The position numbers were made by a program, and so were the translations under genes. From Lepus europaeus (taxonomy: Eukaryota; Chordata; Mammalia; Lagomorpha; Leporidae): 64,000 nucleotides of DNA. The stretch is taken from positions 102,363,439 through 102,427,438 of the forward strand of contig NC_084850.1 in NCBI RefSeq assembly GCF_033115175.1, read 5' to 3'. The notes below the pieces were generated by a model. It made no database searches. It was not told where the DNA came from and saw only the letters and a list, made by a program, of their open reading frames with translations. Shown one piece after another: positions 48,073-60,243 of the stretch (positions are counted from its first letter, which is position 1; the number at the start of each line of letters is the position of its first letter).

Positions 48073-50332
48073 TTTATTGAATATACTTTTTTAAATATAA
48101 AAGGGACATGTTTTTGATTTTCAAAAACCAGTATGCCAAACTATAAAATTACCACACTGATAACAAGTAGCAGTTTTCATAATTTAATGAAAAAGTATTG
48201 GTAAAAAGGAGACAATTGAAAAAAGACTGCATTTATCTTGGAAAACTGGGCTATATAAGACAAAATGAAAACAAATTAATACAGAAGATTAAGAGGTAAT
48301 ACTTCAAATAACAAGAAATTGTAGCAAATGCATTTTGGGGCAACAGAAGGCTCCTTCATTTACCTAGGAAAATCCTGTAAAAATATTACAACTCTATTTC
48401 CCTGACTGGAATGATATTAAGTCAATACTCTCCCAGTGGTGTTACATATGGAATTTGGCTGAAGCATTGTTTTGATGTTTGCTTTTCCTCCCACTTGGAA
48501 TTGAAAGGCATGAAAGTACACCAGCTACTAGTAGCAGTGCTGGCCTCTAATGTAAGGAGTTTACAGCACAGCTCCATTATAATCTCATTGCCATGAAGGT
48601 GTCAAATGAACAGCTACCCCAGGAGAACGCAAAGACAAAGCATAGAAATCTAGTGCACAAACAGGGGAAATTCTCTTCCTCCGTTTGGATAATTTTCATA
48701 GCTTTTTCCATTCAAACAAAATACAGGACACTTACAACACATGCTATGGCATGTTCACACACGTACATAGGCACAAAAGAAATTTTTTGAAGATGTAGTC
48801 AAAGGAGAAGCAAAATACAGATGTTTTCAGAACAGGAGAGGAAAAAGCAAAGGAACCCTTTAACAAGGCTACAAGAACAAAAGCCAGGTGGGGGTCGGCA
48901 GGGAGGAAAACCTTGTTTTCCATATGGATGGAGAGAAGGCCCCTGCCTTGACTGACTGGCACCTATTGTAGCTAGGCTGTTTCCCCAGTTAGAAACTTTG
49001 ACAACTGGATATGACCTTTTTTTTTGCCTGAAAATTTCAAGACCACACTTTCCCAAACTAGAAGAAAGAGAACATTAATTTAAGGCTAAGAAGAAAAGAG
49101 AGCTGAGACTTATATTCTGCTTCACATTTTAAAACCTGTAACATTTCCCCCTTCTTTAAATGGGAAGCAGACATGTTTTTATCCACCCCCCTCAAAATTT
49201 AATTATTCTCTTTCTCCCAGAAATTCATCAGGGCTGATAGTTTGGGAACAGAGTATAAGCAACTTCTGAAAAAATGGCTCTAGCCTTACTGTTTGGGAAC
49301 TTGCCTTGGATTCAAAATTGCTACAAAGCTAAATTATATCCATGTGTTACACACATGCTTTCAAATTCTGTTTGACAATAAAAATCTGTTTCAAAATTAA
49401 AGCAGGTAAGAATACTTAACCTCTGTGCACTTTATATTTAATTATACCTCAATAAAAACTTTATAAACATTAAAGCAGGTATACAAAAACTGTCAGCCAA
49501 ACTCATTTTAGTCAAATTGATTTGAAAACAACAACACAAAACCCCTGACCTGGTACAAATACCCCAGAAATGGTCTCAACTTTTGGAAAGGCTCTGGGAT
49601 CCTTCACAAATGACCAAACAGAGAATCAGAGCATTTTCCTTGGAAGTAGTACTTTTGTACTTCTGTAAACACTATCCACAAGTTAGCCTCTTATGCTTGT
49701 TAGCTGCATGAAATAGTTATGAGTGCGTCCCCAACAAGCAAGTCTAGGAACAGGCACTGGACACTTGTAAGCAGTAGCAGTATTGATTCAGTACGTCAAG
49801 ATACTGTGAAAGGAACTCAACCCTGCGCAGAGCAAAGGAAGAGAGTAGTGAGTTTGACAGTATCTGAGAGTTGGTCTCCTGGCTTAGAGATACCAGTGGA
49901 ATTAGAAATGTCCTACAGACAGGAGCTCTCAGAGTCACATGCTGTAGTTTCAAAAGTTAAGTAGTTTTAGTGTCTGGTAACCATGGTCTCTTGCAAATCT
50001 GTTAGTGACGCAAGGACACTTAATAATGTATTCATCAATGTGTTAATATAATTGGAAAGCTGCCCTGTATTTACTCAATAAATACTCTGGGTCCAGCTAT
50101 TCCCAACAGCCTCTAACAAACCAACCTCTGGACAATCTGCAATTCTTGTAATGTGCTTGTGAAAACGAGACTTTGAAACCTTTTCAAAAACTGCAAGCAA
50201 ATTTTACTGTGGAAAATTTTCTTTCTTTTCTCCATAACTCCCCCTAACATATGCTAGAATCCTTTTGGTCTATAGGCTTTCCCCAATAAATGGGACAAAG
50301 GCAAAGGCTGAGTTATATTTGCGAGTATCTCA
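48073..50332 (-). other. JADE3: Presumed JADE3 3' UTR
   Basis: CSINE-free AT-rich sequence after the JADE3 stop. The first convincing minus-strand AATAAA is at 48073-48078, which would give a 3' UTR of about 2.25 kb. A second AATAAA lies at 47461-47466. A short L1-like 3' end (TATACCTCAATAAA) on the plus strand at about 49430-49480 is embedded in it. Which signal is used cannot be read from sequence alone. Confidence 0.5.
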
Positions 50333-51243
50333 TCACCTCTGCGTTGAACTGTGGGAAAGGGGATGTGCTTTGCTTTTGCCATGGCACTCCCGTCTAGAGT
50401 CATGGGAAGGATTCTCCCTGTCTGAGCTCTCTCTCTTTACCCGAACCTTTTCTCTATTCCCATCACTTTCTGTTTCTGAATCACTCAGCTCCACATCTGG
50501 GCAATACCCATCGTTTTCATTATATGGAGCTTGCCCTGCAGATAGCCTGAGAAGCTGCCTATCCCAGAACTGTTCCTTGGGATTCACATTCTTAGTTGGC
50601 TTCATATAGCACTGGAGGTCCTCAGTGGTCTTCACCCACCTACTGGTGGTCTCTTTAAATGACCTGCTGAAGTGATCCATACTGGATTTTCTAAAGCTGC
50701 ACTGACTAGCCAAGTGGGGGCTGCTCACAGACTCCTGGTCAGAGAACATCTCGTGTGAGCTGTCTTTTTGGGTGACATTCCCAGACCAGTTGCCCTCCAG
50801 ACCATTAGGTGCGGCAAACTTGGAGCTAGGCTGATTTTTCCCATTCCCAATGGAAGACTGTCCCTGGAGGGCAGCCTGAAGGACCAGAGGCTTTCCCTGT
50901 GACTGCCCATGATAGTACTCCAAAGATGGACTTCTCCAACCAGGACTGGAATCCTTTGCTTCACCTCTGGAATGGCTGAGAGTGGCTGGCAAGCAGTTAT
51001 TCTTGCTCTCTAGTGGCTGCCTTGGTATCGACTGCATACTCATTTCTAGCGACTCCTGAAGTGCCTGCAGGCTCCTTATATCGTGACCAGAAGAGGCGCT
51101 GTCAGGAGAGCAGGACTGGTGATCAGTCTCTGTGGAGCCATTTCTGCAGTCTTCTGCAGCTGACTTGGGCATTTTTAACTTTAAGGTAATTCTTGGTGGT
51201 GGGTAGAACAATGAGCTTTCTGGTGTAGTTGTCAAAGGAAGTC
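50333..51243 (-). CDS. JADE3: JADE3 last coding exon (C-terminal tail and stop)
   Basis: 911 nt, entered in phase 1 (G|GA = Gly) behind acceptor aactcag|GACTTCC, ending in TGA at 50335-50333. It encodes about 303 residues: a PPPRITLKLKMPKS basic motif, then a long Ser/Gln/Asn-rich low-complexity tail. An acidic ELSDSETESDG patch and a basic KVRVKRESSDRENP stretch precede the HSSTQR C terminus. No folded domain is evident, and the tail is the least conserved part of JADE proteins. With the two exons upstream it completes 499 codons plus stop without a frame break. Confidence 0.96.
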
Positions 51244-53211
51244 CTGAGTTCAAAAAGAAAATACTCATTTTAGCCACTGATTTAAATAACAATGTCCATG
51301 CTTATGGCAGAATTAGGGCACATACCTACTTTCACATTTCCAAATGTCTGACGAGCACCTGTCTTCAACAGGCGTGTATACTATGGGGTAGCAGCCAGAG
51401 TAAGCTAAACCAGAAGCTGCAGCTAAGTGTGCTGCAGACGAAAAGCTTAGCAATGACACTGTTTGCTGTATGGCAATCCTCTATCTCTTCACCTCTGTTC
51501 TCCTAGTCCACAAATGATCACAAAGAGTTGTCTGCTGTCTCCTGCATCTCCAACTCTGCTCCTTCCATTTCTGAAAACAGTGTCATGAGCAATGTGGAAC
51601 AGGGTCTTCCAATTGTACATCTGTGTGTTTGTGTGTGTGCATGTGTGGGTACTGTCTAGCACTTGGGATGTGCCTTAAACACAGACTTTACAGATCCCCT
51701 CCTCCAATAACTCTTCGCCTTCCTAAAGCAAACCAAATACAAACCTGCAGAAATGTGGCACAGGTTGTGGTAGTACAGAGTATGTATGTGCTCTACCCTG
51801 GCATTAGAAGTTCCTGTGAATTTTATGATCTTAACCTAGAATAATCCCCTGACTACAAATGACAATTTTGGAGGTGTGGATGAGGTTTTGCAGTGGTAAG
51901 GCCAGCAGAAAAGAACTACAACATTTCTGTCAGTGGCCAGCTATGGGCCTGGCCTGGGGAGCGTGGGCAATCAGCTACCTGGTGATGTTGCTCAAAATCA
52001 CAGGATAGATCTAACTCTATTATTCTGAGTGCTCTGAAATTAAAAAAAAAACAGTATCAAATAATTCCTCTCTGCATATTACTTAATCTTTTGTCATTAT
52101 CATCTTACTGCAGACTCACAAAAATGAAAAACTGAGAGGACAGCTTTTAGTTGTCCCAATGGGCAGCATTTGTTCAAGGGTCTGTATGGAATATCTACAG
52201 CCCCCACCTCTACCTGGGGTTGCCACCTGCTGATGCTGCAAGCTGTAATGAGGCTGATTCCTACCAATCAGAAGCCATGTGACTAGGGGCCAATTTCCTC
52301 AGTGGGGGGTGGTGGTGGCATGGGGGGCTCCTCCCTGCTGTCCTTTGGTTTGCCTTGTTTTACCTGGCATGTTACTCTTCAGCTGCAAAGGCGTGCTGGC
52401 CCCTTCTACACCACTCTGTGATTCTTGCCACTCACAAATGCCTCAGAGCCTCTGCTGCCTACCTGACACTTCATTTCTGAGTGTTTCTTTTGCTCTATGG
52501 CTGGCCCAAGGCAGGAGCTGATTCTGCACATCTTGCTTAGTGACCCCTAGTTACTCAGGCTCTGCCATCAACCTCTGTGTTAAATGAGGCACAGGGAAGC
52601 TATAGGTATCGCTGATACCTGTAGCTATTGGCTGTCGTCATTCCAGCCAAGCTCCCCATGCTTAGGGCACTGTAATTACGCTGACATACCTCTCTCATCA
52701 AGTGGGCAGTGTATGTCGCAGCTGAGAATTCAGTCTTGCTAACCATCTGTCTTCTAACTCAGTTCTTAGTCCACAGTAGGTGCTCAAAAAATATTAGTAA
52801 ATAAAAAGAGCCCAGATCTGTAACTCCTAGTTAAGGATTTGTTTTAATAGACTCTTATTAAGCTGAGTAACTCTGGGGTTAAGTGTTTTCTGGAAAATTG
52901 GATTAGATCTTATCACATTGATTTCTAAATGTAAAAGAATAATTTTGTGACTCCAACTAATGGCCGTGAATATCTCTCTGGGACCTAGATCATCTGTCTT
53001 AGACCTGAAACACCCACAACCTCACTCTGGGACTTTTTGCTTCATGATTTGACACTGCAAAGTTTTATCAGTGCCGGATGGAAGCAAATGAGATATTAGA
53101 CAAGATTTTAAAAGGATTTTTCAGTGGACAATTGACATACAATCTAAATTGCTAAAATAGGTTAAACAAGAGTTTACATATGCATTAGGACACCTTGAAC
53201 ACACAGGTTAC
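51244..53211 (-). other. JADE3: JADE3 last intron, SINE-free
   Basis: 1,968-bp intron without any CSINE or recognisable repeat; (TG)n-like tract near 51625-51650. Confidence 0.6.
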
Positions 53212-53329
53212 CTGCAGCAATTTCTTGGTTAATAAGCTGGACTTGCAACCCGAAGATCTGTTCCTGTAGTTTGTTTTGTGACAGTTTCAGCTTCTCACGT
53301 CTGCTTATCATGTAGCACAGGTTTCGGAC
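53212..53329 (-). CDS. JADE3: JADE3 penultimate coding exon
   Basis: 118 nt, phase 0 to phase 1, acceptor ctttcag|GTCCGA, donor GCAG|gtaacc. It encodes VRNLCYMISRREKLKLSQNK and then QLQ-type heptads ending NQEIAA, a predicted coiled-coil continuing the helix of the previous exon. It is flanked by introns of 1.7 kb and 2.0 kb. Confidence 0.95.
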
Positions 53330-53666
53330 CTGAAAGCCCAATCCCCAACAAGCAGAGATGTTTGTCACGTTAAACAATCTGACAGTTGAAGCTGTTAAGC
53401 TTCACTGAAGACAACTGAAGTCAGAAGAGGGGCTGGGGGTTGGTGAAAACAGAAGATAGAACCCAAGGGTCCTAGAATAGTCACTCCACAGGAATGCACA
53501 CAGGATGGTCAATGATGGGATCATAGTTCCCATATCAATCAATAGCACAGCAAAATACTCCAAAACAGCCTTCTGAAATCTGCTCTATTTGTAGTATCCT
53601 GGAATCAATATTAATCTGAGCAGCCATGCTGGGAACATCAACTGATGGTTTTAACAATTCACCTTT

Positions 53667-53978
53667 GGGGCTGGCGCTGTGGCATAGCAGGTAGTTGCCA
53701 CCTGCAATGCCAGCATCCCATATGGGCACTGGTTCGAGTTCTGGTTGATCCACTTCCAATCCAGCTTTCTGCTATGGCCTTGGAAAACAGTGGAAGATGG
53801 CCCAAGTCCTTGGGCCCCTGCATCCCTGTGGGAGATCCAGAAGAAGCTCCTGGCTCCTGGCTTTGGATAGGCACAGCTCCAGCCATTGTGGCCATCTGGG
53901 GAGTGAACCAGCAGAGGAAGACCTCTCTCTCTGTGTCTCTGGCTCTCTGTAACTCTGCCTTTCAAATAAATCTTTAAA
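53667..53978 (+). mobile_element. CSINE, plus, in JADE3 intron
   Basis: tggggctggcgctgtggcat to ctttcaaataaatcttt. Confidence 0.92.
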
Positions 53979-54129
53979 AAATATTCAGCTTTCCCTCCAG
54001 ATATGTGAGTACAAATGATGACAATGCTGAATCCAGTACAATTTTCTAAGGAGTGCTGGACCAGCAGGATAAAGGTATGCTGAGAACGCGGAAGTGGTTT
54101 TTTGGCTCATACTTTGAGCTCAACAAGTT

Positions 54130-54300
54130 TCCACAACCACATGAGTAAAGTCCTCACTTTCTTATACTGTGTCCCAGTTTATTCATCTGTAAACAGGATG
54201 ATAACAGTATCTTTCCAGATGCATACTAGGATTAAATGAGTTAACATTTATGAAATGCAGAAAACACTATTGACAACAAAATAGTAGATATTATATAGGT
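54130..54300 (-). mobile_element. MIR fragment in JADE3 intron
   Basis: tcccagtttattcatctgta then actaggattaaatgagttaa, the reverse-complement MIR core. Confidence 0.75.
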
Positions 54301-54487
54301 ACATATTAAATTTTTAAAAGTGAGGCAGATATGTCAATTCTCTTTCAAATTTGGTACAGAAACAATTCAAGTCACTTTATAATTATGCAATTCTCTAGGA
54401 AAAACATAGGACCTAACTTAGCTTTGAACCCCTGCAGTACCTAATTTACTAGATATGATACATATGAGTTATACTGAATTGTCTGGT

Positions 54488-54713
54488 CAAGTGGATCTCA
54501 ACCAGGGATGATTTTGACCCCCCAGGTACATGCGGTAATTTGAAGACATTTTTGGCTGTCATGTTGGGAGTCATGGAGGTGCTACAAGTATCTAGTGAGT
54601 AGAGGACAGGGATGCTGCTCTTCGTACAATGTCTCCTACAACAAAGGACAGTCCCCTACAACAAACAACTATTCAGCCCCAAATCTCCACAATGCTGAGT
54701 TTTTGAAACCCTG
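54488..54713 (+). mobile_element. MER20-like hAT element in JADE3 intron
   Basis: caagtggatctcaaccagg end, gattttgaccccccaggtac, gagtagaggacagggatgct, ttttgaaaccctg end; about 226 bp, essentially full-length. Confidence 0.8.
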
Positions 54714-55060
54714 ATTTAACACGTTCTTGAATAAAATTCACTAAAGCTTTCTTCAGGTGGCAGTATCAAAATGTGTCAGTAAAATACAGTTGAGTCAATT
54801 TAGGCTCAAAAGTGAATAAAAGTAAACTAAATGAGAATTTATTTCAAATTAAAAGTTCAGAGCATATAAATGAGGCCTCTCCAATCCCCTGAATGTGCCT
54901 GCCAAAAATTTAAACAGAGCCCAATGTCTGGGGCCACAACGATATTATAACATAAGCAAGGACTCAGAAGCCCACACCATAATGAACTATTTTTAAAGTG
55001 GAAGTGGGTACTCCATTTCTATGCAGACCATAACACATCAGTCACAGGTGGTCACCTTAC

Positions 55061-55531
55061 CCTTTCCAGGTCCTGCCGAAGGTGCATAAACATTCTCATG
55101 CGAGTGTGAATGCTTTCCTCTTTTGGCTGTATCAGGGCATTTTCTTCATCTTCCTTCGGAGGAAATAATGGCTTATTGAAGTTACTTTTGCGCTTCAGTT
55201 TCCAGTAGTTATAGATATAATCCACAGCCAGCGTGGGCATCCCCAGCTCTGCAGCCACATCTTCCATTCGGACGAAGGAATAGAACTCTTCCTCCAGCTC
55301 CCGAAGCTTCTGGGCCCGCAGGCTGATTTTCTCGCTTTTGGCCTGGCTCTGCTCTGTAGCCCTGTGGTGGGGGTACTCGGCCTCCCTGAGTTTCTGCCTG
55401 TTTTGGCTATGCTTGAGGCAGTAGGACCTGAACTTCACTTCATCCCCCTCATCTAGGATGGTCTTCATCTCAAGGCTGTGCTCGAAGGCACAGGTGACGT
55501 GGAAGGCAGTGATGCAGCTTTTCACAGAACA
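55061..55531 (-). CDS. JADE3: JADE3 exon: end of extended PHD finger and following region
   Basis: JADE3 (PHF16) is a nuclear scaffold that joins HBO1/KAT7, ING4/5 and MEAF6 into a histone acetyltransferase complex. This 471-nt exon, phase 0 on both sides, has acceptor ttgtag|TGTTCT and donor AAAGG|gtaagg. It encodes 157 residues from CSVKSCITAFHVTCAFEHSL through SYCLKHSQNR, i.e. the last Cys/His ligands of the extended PHD2 zinc-binding domain. A charged Lys/Arg/Glu-rich helical stretch and the DYIYNYWKLKRKSNF segment follow, ending HLRQDLER. The human protein is 823 aa, so this begins near residue 325; earlier exons are outside the window. Confidence 0.96.
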
Positions 55532-55769
55532 CTACAAGAAGAAAACAGCTGTCAAGGTTGGGGGCGAGAGGGAGAGCCCTATGTCTCTGGGCCTAAATTA
55601 ACAGCTTTTAGGAAGCAAATGAAAGACAAGGAGAAAATTGGTCCTAAACTGACCATGATAGATGCTTTTCAAGTAACTCAGGAAGCCTGCTCTTATGGAA
55701 AACAGCAAAAACGGAAGCTTAAACATGTGAAACTCCCCCTTTTAAAGTTTCAGCTCAAGAATTCAAGCT

Positions 55770-56098
55770 TTGGGCCGGTGCCGCGGCTCACTAGGCTAAT
55801 CCTCTGCCTGCGGCGCCAGCACTCTGGGTTCTAGTCCCGGTTGGGGTGCCGGATTCTATCCCAGTTGCTCCTCTTCCAGTCCAGCTCTCTGCTGTGGCCC
55901 GGGAGTGCAGTGGAGGATGGCCCAAGTGCTTGGGCCATGCACCCGCATGGGAGACCAGGAGAAGCACCTGGCTCCTGGCTTCAGATCGGCACAGCGCGCC
56001 AGCCTTAGCAGCCATCTGGGGAGTGAACCAACAGAAGGAAGACCTTTCTCTCTGTCTCTCTCTCTCATTAACTCTGCTTGTCAAAAAAAAAAAAAAAA
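55770..56098 (+). mobile_element. CSINE, plus, young, in JADE3 intron
   Basis: gggccggtgccgcggctcac to taactctgcttgtc plus poly(A); duplication aagaa(t/c)tcaagcttt at 55755 and 56099. Confidence 0.94.
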
Positions 56099-56439
56099 AG
56101 AACTCAAGCTTTAAGCTTTTCTGAGATGCTTTTCCTGACTCTCATAAGCAATCAGGTAGTGTTTTCTCTGTGTCCCCTGCATCACCTTATATATGCTTCT
56201 ATAGTTGTATTTTTAGCACTGTACCTGAAGTATCATAACTGTCAAAACCCTGGTTATAAATCTTAAGGACAGTGGCTGTGTCACTCACTGTTGCATTGCT
56301 ATCAACTATTAAACAAGAACTTGCCCAGAAAATGTTTCTGAACAAATAAAAGGAAAAGTCGATATTACTACCAGAGCAACCATTCGTTCTAAAATAGTCA
56401 CAGGAATTCCAATATCTAAGTAACCTAACTTCTTGAAAT

Positions 56440-56625
56440 TGTTTCTGTAGACCTGAGCTGTCCAACATGGTAGCCAACTAGTCATAAGTTTAAACTAATT
56501 AAAATTATATGCAATGAAAAATTAAGTTCCTCAGTCACATTAGCCACATTTCAACCATACTGGTTACCAGAGATGTAAAAACTTCCATCTTGTTGGAAGT
56601 TCTATCAGTATGGTTATAGACATTG
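56440..56625 (+). mobile_element. MER58-like hAT fossil
   Basis: gagctgtccaacatggtagc, ttcctcagtcacattagcca and tcttgttggaagttctatc resemble a hAT-Charlie non-autonomous element. Confidence 0.5.
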
Positions 56626-56810
56626 TGAAAATAATTTTTAAACATTACACTATTCATTTATAGACTTAAAGCCATAATTACCATTAGTGGTTACAGGGTT
56701 ATGGCTTGCCTTCCGAAGATTTAAAACGCATGGGTGCGTTTATACTCACATGTTTATGTAGAGGAAGAGGCAAAAACAAGAGAGAATTTGTTTCTAAGAA
56801 ATGGTGAGAG

Positions 56811-57155
56811 GGGCTGGCGCTGTGGCATAGCGGGTAAAGCCGCTGTTTGCAGGGCCTGTATCCCATAAGGGCACCAGTTCGAGACCCGACTGCTCCAATT
56901 CCAATCCCAATCTCTGCTATGGCCTGGGAAAGCAGCAGAAGATGGCTCAAGTCCTTGGGCTCCTGTACCCATGTGGGAGACCTGGAAGATGCTCCTGGCT
57001 TTGGATCAGCACAGCTTTGGCCTTTACAGCCAACTGGGGAGTAAACCAGTGGAGGGAAGACCTCTCTCTCTCTCTTTCTCTCTCTCCCTTTCTGCCTCTC
57101 CTTCTCTCTCTGTGTAACTGTAACTTTCAAATAAGTAAATAAATCTTAAAAAAAA
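56811..57155 (+). mobile_element. CSINE, plus
   Basis: ggggctggcgctgtggcata to caaataagtaaataaatctt. Confidence 0.92.
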
Positions 57156-57420
57156 GAAATAGTGAAATCTCATTGTTGAAGCTGACTCTTTAGGAAGTCG
57201 ACACTTCCAAAAAAAAAAGTGAAGGGCACACTGCTTAATTAAGTATCTAATAAGCTGGGTTTTTGATAATTAAACACACAGAATGACCTTGGATACAACC
57301 AAGGAGAAAAAGAATGCAAAACCGGACAGATTCTCCTTAGACTGAGAAATTCAACACCTAAGAGGATACTGGCAACTATCAAAGATTTAATGAGGCAAAT
57401 TCTGCTTAAACTAATTTCAC

Positions 57421-57718
57421 AGGGGGTGGCATTGTGCTGTTAACAGGTCGGGTGCCATCTGGGTGCTGGTTCAAGTCCCAGCTACTCCACTTCTGATTCC
57501 GCGCCCTGCTAATGTGCCTGGGAAAAGAGAAAGATGGCCGAAGTACTTGGGCCCCTGCCACCCACATGGGAGATGCGGAAGAAGCTCCTGGTTCTGGTCC
57601 GGCCCAGCTCTGGCTGTTGTGGCCATTTGGGAAGTAAACCAGTAGATGGAAGATCTCTTGACCCCCCCCACCCCCACCCCATAACTCTGCCTTTCAAATA
57701 AATAAAATAGATCTTTAA
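57421..57718 (+). mobile_element. CSINE, plus
   Basis: gggggtggcattgtgctgtt to caaataaataaaatagatct; duplication ctaatttcacagg on both sides. Confidence 0.9.
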
Positions 57719-57731
57719 GCTAATTTCACAG

Positions 57732-58129
57732 GATAAGGAATATCTTCCAAGGATGGAATTTAAGTCTAAGGTCATCAGATCAGCCTCACATTTACTTTTG
57801 CTTGAATTTCCTCTACAGTACCTGATTTTCTACCTCCAGACCCTCCTACCTTCCTCCACCTTCCTTTAAGTGGTGATCTAGCTACTTATTGAATTCTTCA
57901 CTGAGAAGAAGCTCATAATCTCCTAAGATAGCCCACTCTAACTTTGGAAAACTCTACAGGAAAAGTTTGTTACATGACATTGAAACCTACATCCTTGAAA
58001 CTTCATGTATTTGACAAACCTCACGAAAATGAGGGTGATGGAAACTCAAGACATACTTTTAGCTTTTGTTTTTAGGTAGCTTTTGTTTTCACTTGGCTAA
58101 GACACTAGTCAGACAGTTAAAAAATAAAT
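57732..58129. other. JADE3 intron, no recognisable element
   Basis: No exon-like frame or repeat seen. Confidence 0.45.
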
Positions 58130-58440
58130 AGCAGGGCAAGCATTGTGGTGCAGCAAGTTAAGCTGCTGCTTGGGATGCCCGTATCTCCTATCAGAGTGCC
58201 TGGTTCAAGTCCCAACTGTTCTGTGCTTCTGATCCAACTTTCTGCTAACGTGCTTGGAAAGTAGCACTTGATGGCCCACCCACATGGGAGATATGGACTG
58301 AGTTCTGGACTCCTGGATTTGGCCTGGGTCAGCCCTGGCTGTTGTGGAGATTTGAGGGGAGTGAACTAGTGGACAGAAGATCTTTCAGTCACTTTGCTTT
58401 TCAAATAAATAAATAAGCAAATGAATCTTTTAAAAAAGCA
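58130..58440 (+). mobile_element. Old CSINE, plus
   Basis: gcagggcaagcattgtggtg to caaataaataaataagcaaa. Confidence 0.87.
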
Positions 58441-58597
58441 AAAAAAAGTAGCAAATGCATTATTTAGCAAAAGATTTAAAGTGTTGGGCATAGTGCTGGT
58501 TTAATGTTTTATAACAGCTAAAAATAAGGGAAGAAAAAGCAAAAGAATTTTCCAAGGGAATGTATGCATGACATAAAAGGAAGGAAGCTAAGATCAC

Positions 58598-58885
58598 CTG
58601 GTATGGGTGTTTGATCTAGAAGCTAAGATGTCAGCTGGGATGCACACAACTCAAGTGTCCTTAGGAGTGCTTAGGTTTCAGTTTATGGCTCCTAATATGA
58701 GCTCTGGGAGGCATGAAGACAGCTCAAGTAGTTGGTTCTCTACCACTCACGTGCGAGACACAGATTTAGTTTTGGGCTCCTCTTTGGCCTGGCCTAGCCC
58801 TGGCTGTTGCTGGTGCATGGAGAGTGAACCAGCCAATGGGAGCTCTGTCGTCTGACTCTCTCTTTCTGCCTCTCAAATAAAAACT
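58598..58885 (+). mobile_element. Old CSINE, plus
   Basis: ctggtatgggtgtttgatct to tgcctctcaaataaaaacta. Confidence 0.83.
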
Positions 58886-59019
58886 ATACTACAGATAAAG
58901 GATTGATAACCAGAATCTACAAATAAATCAATGAATGTTTTTTAAAAGTCACTTCTCTTGGGTCTAATTTTATAGAATACTGGAGTCAAGTACCTATTTC
59001 CTTTTTTTTCTAAAACACA

Positions 59020-59185
59020 TGAGGGCACTGAAAAATTCATGGAAAATAGAATTAAAATATAAGTTTATTTTGATGCAAAAATTTTGAAATCCATGCATAT
59101 GAGGGGGTCTTCAAAATGTGTATTATGAAACAAACTATACACGGATTTCAAAAATTTTTTGTACCAAAATAAACTTAAAAAGATA
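59020..59185 (+). mobile_element. Palindromic MITE copy
   Basis: acatgagggcactgaaaaat, ttgaaatccatgcatatgag, acacggatttcaaaaat, accaaaataaac. Left arm and centre complete, right end lost. Confidence 0.7.
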
Positions 59186-59486
59186 AAAAAATATAAAATC
59201 TTATTTATTTCTACCAATGTGACAGAGGAGGTATTATGACCTTTTTTTTTTTTTTTTACAAAACAGCTTTATTTTTAAAATTCTTTGAAAAATTAACTGT
59301 AAAAACGATGTTGTCATTGTGATAAGCTGTGATAAGCCAAGTAGCACTCATGAATGAGATACACTTTATATAAAACTCACCAGTTTTAAGTGTGTATTGC
59401 AGTGGTTTTTAGCATACTTAGAGTTGTGCAATCATTGCCATTACCTAATTCCAGAACATCTTCATTGCCTCCACTAAAGAAATATA

Positions 59487-59825
59487 GGGACTGGCACTAT
59501 GGCACAGTAGGCTAAGTCCCTGCCTGTGCTGTCAGCTTCCCATATGGGCACTGGTTCAAGTCCTGGTTGATCCACTTCCAATACAGCTCTCTGCTATGGC
59601 CTGAGAAAGCAGTGAAAGATGGCCCAAGTCCTTGGGCCCCTGTACCCACATGGGAGACCCGGAAGAAACTCCTGGCTCCTGACTTCAGATCAGCTCAGGC
59701 TCTAGCCGTTGTGGCCATTTGGAGAGTAAACCAGCGGATGGAAGACCTTTCTCTCTGTCTCTCCATCTTTCTGTCTATAACTCTACCTCTAAAATAAATA
59801 AATAAAATCTGTAAAAAAAAGAAAA
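59487..59825 (+). mobile_element. CSINE, plus
   Basis: agggactggcactatggcac to taaaataaataaataaaatc. Confidence 0.92.
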
Positions 59826-60102
59826 AGAAAAAAAATCACACCCATTTTTAGTCATTCCCTGTTCCCAACCCTAGCCCCAAGCAACCACTATTCTACTTTC
59901 TGTCTCTCTAGATGTTCTCCTTCTGAACATTTCGTATGACTGGAATCATATACCACATGGTCATTTGTGTCTGGCTTTTTTTCACTCAGCATTTTTTTAA
60001 GGTTTATACATATTGTAGCATGCATTAGAACTTCATTCCTTTTTATAGCTCCCGAATATTCATTGTGTAGATATACTCTATCCACTTACTAGTTGATATT
60101 TG

Positions 60103-60105
<3 letters not shown>

Positions 60106-60156
<51 letters not shown>
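60106..60156 (+). repeat. T51 homopolymer
   Basis: 51 consecutive T within an antisense L1 fragment. The length in the assembly may not be exact. Confidence 0.9.
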
Positions 60157-60162
<6 letters not shown>

Positions 60163-60243
60163 TGGCTATTATAAAATAATGCTGCTAAGAGAATTCACAT
60201 AGAAGTTTATATGTGAATATATATTTTCATTTCTCTTGGGTAT

